36,301 nucleotides of DNA from Chamaesiphon sp. 336R_metabinner_41 (GTDB lineage Bacteria > Cyanobacteriota > Cyanobacteriia > Cyanobacteriales > Chamaesiphonaceae): assembly GCA_025359915.1 (NCBI GenBank), contig JANYDE010000044.1, forward strand, positions 1-36,301, read 5' to 3'. The translations under genes and the position numbers were made by a program. Positions 33,707-36,301 of this stretch are shown here, piece by piece. Numbering within the stretch: position 1 is the stretch's first letter; each line of letters opens with the position of its first letter. Below the pieces are notes generated by a model, which ran no database searches, was not told where the DNA came from, and was given only the letters and a program-made list of their open reading frames with translations.

Positions 33707-35431
33707 ATGCTTATGAATGACCAAAAAATTAAATTCCCAGAGCAACTAAACGAAGCAGAGCGATTAGAGTTTTTAAATTATTTATTACAAACCCTACAGA
33801 ATAATAGCTCTCAATCCAATCGAGACAGCCATCCAGTCAAGGAAAAAGTGGGTTACGATCGTATATTATTCCCAATACTTTCAGAAATTACTTTAACCGC
33901 TTTCAACGACGATAATCCCAAATCGGCAAGGCAATTACAGACTATTTTTGATGATGGAGTCGATAAACTTCAAAAAATTATCGATCTCGATCCAGCTTCA
34001 CTAGAACTAGAAACTAAACTCAACAAATTATTCGACAGCATAGAAACCAAAATAACTAAAGTTATTACAAAAGATCGCCCCCAATTAAAAGATCGAGTTT
34101 ATCAACCGCCTAACCTTGAAAATAGATTATTTGAAAACAGCAAATATCAGATATTGCCAGCGGCATTGCCCATGAAAACTAGCACTCTATGCCAACTTAG
34201 AGATGATTTCTGGCAGCAAGATAACTCTAACGGCATCGCCTACTATAGACAGGAATCTCATGCTAATTCTAATAACTATATCGAACACTATATTAGCAGT
34301 AGTGAAGATATTCAAGTATTACCGTGGGATAGTGCTAGACAAATTATCGATAAATTTGGATTTAATACCGTTCTATTACAATTATTATTTGCAGCTCATG
34401 CCGTCAAGTGTTCACGACCTTGGGAAAGTGAATTTTCCCTAAGTGGTAAAGATATTATTAGAGAATTGGGATGGGAAAACCGCACTGATATTTCACTTCA
34501 TTCAAAATTATTAGAACTAGCAAATACCAGCTTCGCCCTCGATTGTTTGCTGATTAAAGCCGTCTGGGAAAACCCCAACCACAAAAAAGGCAAAAAGAGA
34601 GTCACGATCGACACATCCAGGATGTGGAACGTGCGGGTACAGATGACCGGACAAATGGATTTGGAAGGCAATGTGAAGAATCCAGAGGATTTACATATCA
34701 CCGTCAGACCGGGAATGTGGACTAAAGGATTTATGGATGGCGGTAAACATTCTCAAGATGCCTTATATCAATTTGGATATTTGGCACAGGACGTGATCAA
34801 GATAGATCCCTATCACAACGAACTAGCATTAAGACTGGCTATCCACCTCACTCTAGATAGCCACGCCGATCGTGTCACTGAGTACCGCGTTCGCGACCTG
34901 TTGGAGATCGCCATGCCTAAATATAAAATCGACCTAGCTAGTAACGATCGAAAGCGAAAACACAAGCTCAAGGAACAATGGGATCGGGCGATCGGCAAAT
35001 TGATGGAACTAGGCTGGGTCATTGAGTTTGACGATGACAATTATCCACCAGAAATCAGACCCGACAGCAATATCAAGAGACATCAACGTGGCTATCTAGA
35101 GAAACTACTAAATGCTCAGGTCTATATCCGCTCGACATTTCCCCAAAAAGTGGATATCGACAGACACCTATACGATTTAGTCCCCGCAGAATTGCCGCCG
35201 CTGCTAATCGAATCCAAACCCTCATCTAAGCTCATAACGTTTAAAACTCAAACCCAAGTCGCTACTCCCAACCTAGATCTTCGGCAGGCGCGGGAGAATA
35301 AAGGATGGACTCAAAGACAACTCGCAGCAGAGCTACAAGTGTCTCAGAGTTTGGTGGCGCAGTGGGAGCGGGGGAATCGATCGATCGATGAAAAAAATGT
35401 GGTTAAGTTACAGACAATGCTGGGCTTATAA
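33707..35431 (+). CDS. plasmid replication initiator-like protein with C-terminal XRE domain
   Basis: A 574-aa soluble protein. The N-terminal 150 residues are helical. The middle (about 190-470) reads like winged-helix initiator proteins of plasmids: ALYQFGYLAQDVIKIDPYHNELALRLAIHL, YRVRDLLEIAMP, KEQWDRAIGKLMELGWVIEFDDDNYPPEIRP. Residues 523-574 are a full XRE/Cro-type helix-turn-helix (REN-KGWTQRQLAAELQVSQ-SLVAQWERGNRSI). It is followed within 350 bp by three iterons, the arrangement of an initiator and its origin. A transcription regulator of transfer genes is an alternative. The start is the first of two nearby ATGs (33707, 33713). Confidence 0.65.
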   Translation: MLMNDQKIKFPEQLNEAERLEFLNYLLQTLQNNSSQSNRDSHPVKEKVGYDRILFPILSEITLTAFNDDNPKSARQLQTIFDDGVDKLQKIIDLDPASLELETKLNKLFDSIETKITKVITKDRPQLKDRVYQPPNLENRLFENSKYQILPAALPMKTSTLCQLRDDFWQQDNSNGIAYYRQESHANSNNYIEHYISSSEDIQVLPWDSARQIIDKFGFNTVLLQLLFAAHAVKCSRPWESEFSLSGKDIIRELGWENRTDISLHSKLLELANTSFALDCLLIKAVWENPNHKKGKKRVTIDTSRMWNVRVQMTGQMDLEGNVKNPEDLHITVRPGMWTKGFMDGGKHSQDALYQFGYLAQDVIKIDPYHNELALRLAIHLTLDSHADRVTEYRVRDLLEIAMPKYKIDLASNDRKRKHKLKEQWDRAIGKLMELGWVIEFDDDNYPPEIRPDSNIKRHQRGYLEKLLNAQVYIRSTFPQKVDIDRHLYDLVPAELPPLLIESKPSSKLITFKTQTQVATPNLDLRQARENKGWTQRQLAAELQVSQSLVAQWERGNRSIDEKNVVKLQTMLGL

Positions 35432-35912
35432 TTTTCCGATCGAAGTGTTACCGATCGCTCGATGAATTTGATCCAGTCGATCCAATCGAATCGATCTAGT
35501 CCACCACCACTAGATCGCAACCATCAATCGATTGATTACAACGCCCCCAATCGCCCGCAACCGATCGTAGTAAATATTTTATCTATACTTAATAATCGTT
35601 AATATAGCCACAACCCTGACAGGAAAATCTTTTCAGAGATTTTTTAGCCAAAAAATGCTTGATTACTAACTTTGCAAAATCTGTAATCAAAAAATTGGTG
35701 CAAAATTGGCACTCAAACCCTTGCTATAGAGCCAAAAAATCGTGATTACAGATCGCTCTAGTATCTGGGGACAAACTCTCTAGTATCTGGGGACAAACTG
35801 CTCTAGTATCTGGGAACAAGGGATATTCAAACCCATTGGAATCGTAAAAATGGTACTAAAAAAATATACAAAAAAAAGCTAAAACAGCGATTTTCAAACT
35901 CAGGTATGCTTT
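35432..35912. other. intergenic region, probable plasmid origin
   Basis: 481 bp without genes: a GATCGAT-rich first part, AT-rich second part, a stem TTGATTAC (35659-35666) / GTAATCAA (35683-35690), a weak hairpin AAAATC-N8-GATTTT with following Ts (about 35626-35646) that may terminate the initiator transcript, three iterons (next entry) and an A-rich tract before the next gene. Initiator gene, iterons and AT-rich DNA side by side support an origin. Confidence 0.5.
35756..35820 (+). repeat. three iterons of about 20 bp, 22-23 bp apart
   Basis: CTCTAGTATCTGGGGACAAA at 35756-35775 and 35778-35797, and a third copy at 35801-35820 with two changes (GGGAACAAG end). Spacing of 22 and 23 bp is two helical turns, so sites face the same side of DNA. 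This is the hallmark of initiator-binding iterons. Confidence 0.8.
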
Positions 35913-36301
35913 ATGGGCTGGAAATACAGCAATGTATCTCCCAGTAAAATTTTCACGCCAGATTGCAGGATCGCATTACCACTTTTCTGCTGCGGCTCTT
36001 CACCAGAAGTCACAGCAATGCTCGGCAACCCATCTACCAGTTCATTTGCTCGCTCCAAATTCAATGCCTATAGAGGTTTAGGCAACTCTTGCCCCGTCTG
36101 TGCTAGCACTTCGGGGAAGTGTCGTTGGCAACCATACGAGCTTTCTGCCAAAAACGGTAAAATTACCCCCACCATCAAAACCCTGTGCATGACTGGGGCG
36201 GGTGGATATGGCAACCCCGACTATCATTATTTCAACGATACCCGCGACGGACAATGGGGCGTATATATCCCCCTCATCGATTGGAACGAGCATCGCGGCG
36301 A
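35913..36301 (+). CDS. 5' part of a zinc-finger replication/primase-like gene (truncated by window)
   Basis: An open frame from ATG 35913 to the end of the window (129 codons, no stop), preceded by an in-frame TAA at 35880. Residues 60-92 have CPVC-x6-C-x21-C (SCPVCASTSGKCRW...LCM), a zinc-binding pattern like those before the catalytic part of plasmid primase/DUF3854-type cyanobacterial replication proteins. Then comes a Gly/Tyr/Asp-rich stretch ending GVYIPLIDWNEHRG. Position right after iterons fits a replication protein. A later start at ATG 36018 is possible. Family naming is tentative since only the beginning is visible. Confidence 0.5.
   Translation, partial: MGWKYSNVSPSKIFTPDCRIALPLFCCGSSPEVTAMLGNPSTSSFARSKFNAYRGLGNSCPVCASTSGKCRWQPYELSAKNGKITPTIKTLCMTGAGGYGNPDYHYFNDTRDGQWGVYIPLIDWNEHRG

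Noticed and set aside
36078-36293. Minus-strand 71-codon frame at the right edge
   Set aside because: Antisense to the open plus-strand frame with the CPVC zinc pattern, which is the more plausible coding strand.

Overview
The window looks like part of a large conjugative plasmid, or an integrated plasmid-like element, of a cyanobacterium. The evidence is the abundance of GATCG/CGATCG and HIP1-type GCGATCGC words, heptameric TAATAAG tandem repeats between genes, a Ycf46-like AAA ATPase, a cyanobacterial-style split type IV secretion locus, and a plasmid-type initiator with nearby iterons. The genus cannot be fixed from this sequence. No rRNA, tRNA, CRISPR array or intact insertion sequence was seen.

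Layout. (1) 1-941: a small membrane protein gene (-) and a small orphan gene (+). (2) 886-9142 (-): a tight four-gene operon encoding a Ycf46-like AAA+ ATPase, an exported DUF192 protein, a giant 1853-aa protein and a ParA/MinD-type P-loop protein. The giant protein carries the hallmark motifs of double-psi beta-barrel RNA polymerases (a QFR...KG block, an R-S-P...DFDGD block and a QDAVDxFKSA block). This operon is the most unusual part of the window. (3) 9349-13896: accessory and stabilisation genes: a PrlF/YhaV toxin-antitoxin pair with a perfect operator palindrome, a MITE-like element, a pentapeptide-repeat protein with a partner, a ClpP paralogue lacking the catalytic Ser and His, and a VapC-type PIN toxin with a HicB-like antitoxin. 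(4) 13924-24177 (-): first block of transfer genes, listed in transcription order: VirB8-like, VirB10-like, VirB9-like, a 44-aa membrane protein, a secreted protein, the VirD4/TraG coupling ATPase, a small protein and a 1021-aa coiled-coil protein. (5) 24335-26201 (+): a cargo island pointing the other way, with a small tyrosinase-like (type 3 copper) protein gene behind a structured leader and a membrane-anchored orphan. (6) 26305-33481 (-): second block of transfer genes, in transcription order: a TM protein, VirB2-like, VirB3-like, VirB4, VirB5-like and VirB6-like, with two long inverted repeats built of TAATAAG heptamers between genes. (7) 33707-36301 (+): a 574-aa replication initiator-like protein with a C-terminal XRE helix-turn-helix, then an intergenic region with three 22-23-bp-spaced iterons, then the 5' end of a zinc-finger replication/primase-like gene that runs off the window.

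Taken together, the T4SS blocks would build an envelope channel (VirB3/4/6/8/9/10 plus pilin) fed by the VirD4 ATPase. The initiator and iterons would maintain the replicon, and two toxin-antitoxin pairs would stabilise it. The polymerase-like operon is a candidate new system. It may provide element-encoded RNA synthesis, for example priming or early transcription of the element, but that role is inference. No relaxase, VirB11, VirB1 or VirB7 was recognised here; they may lie outside the window or be too divergent to see.
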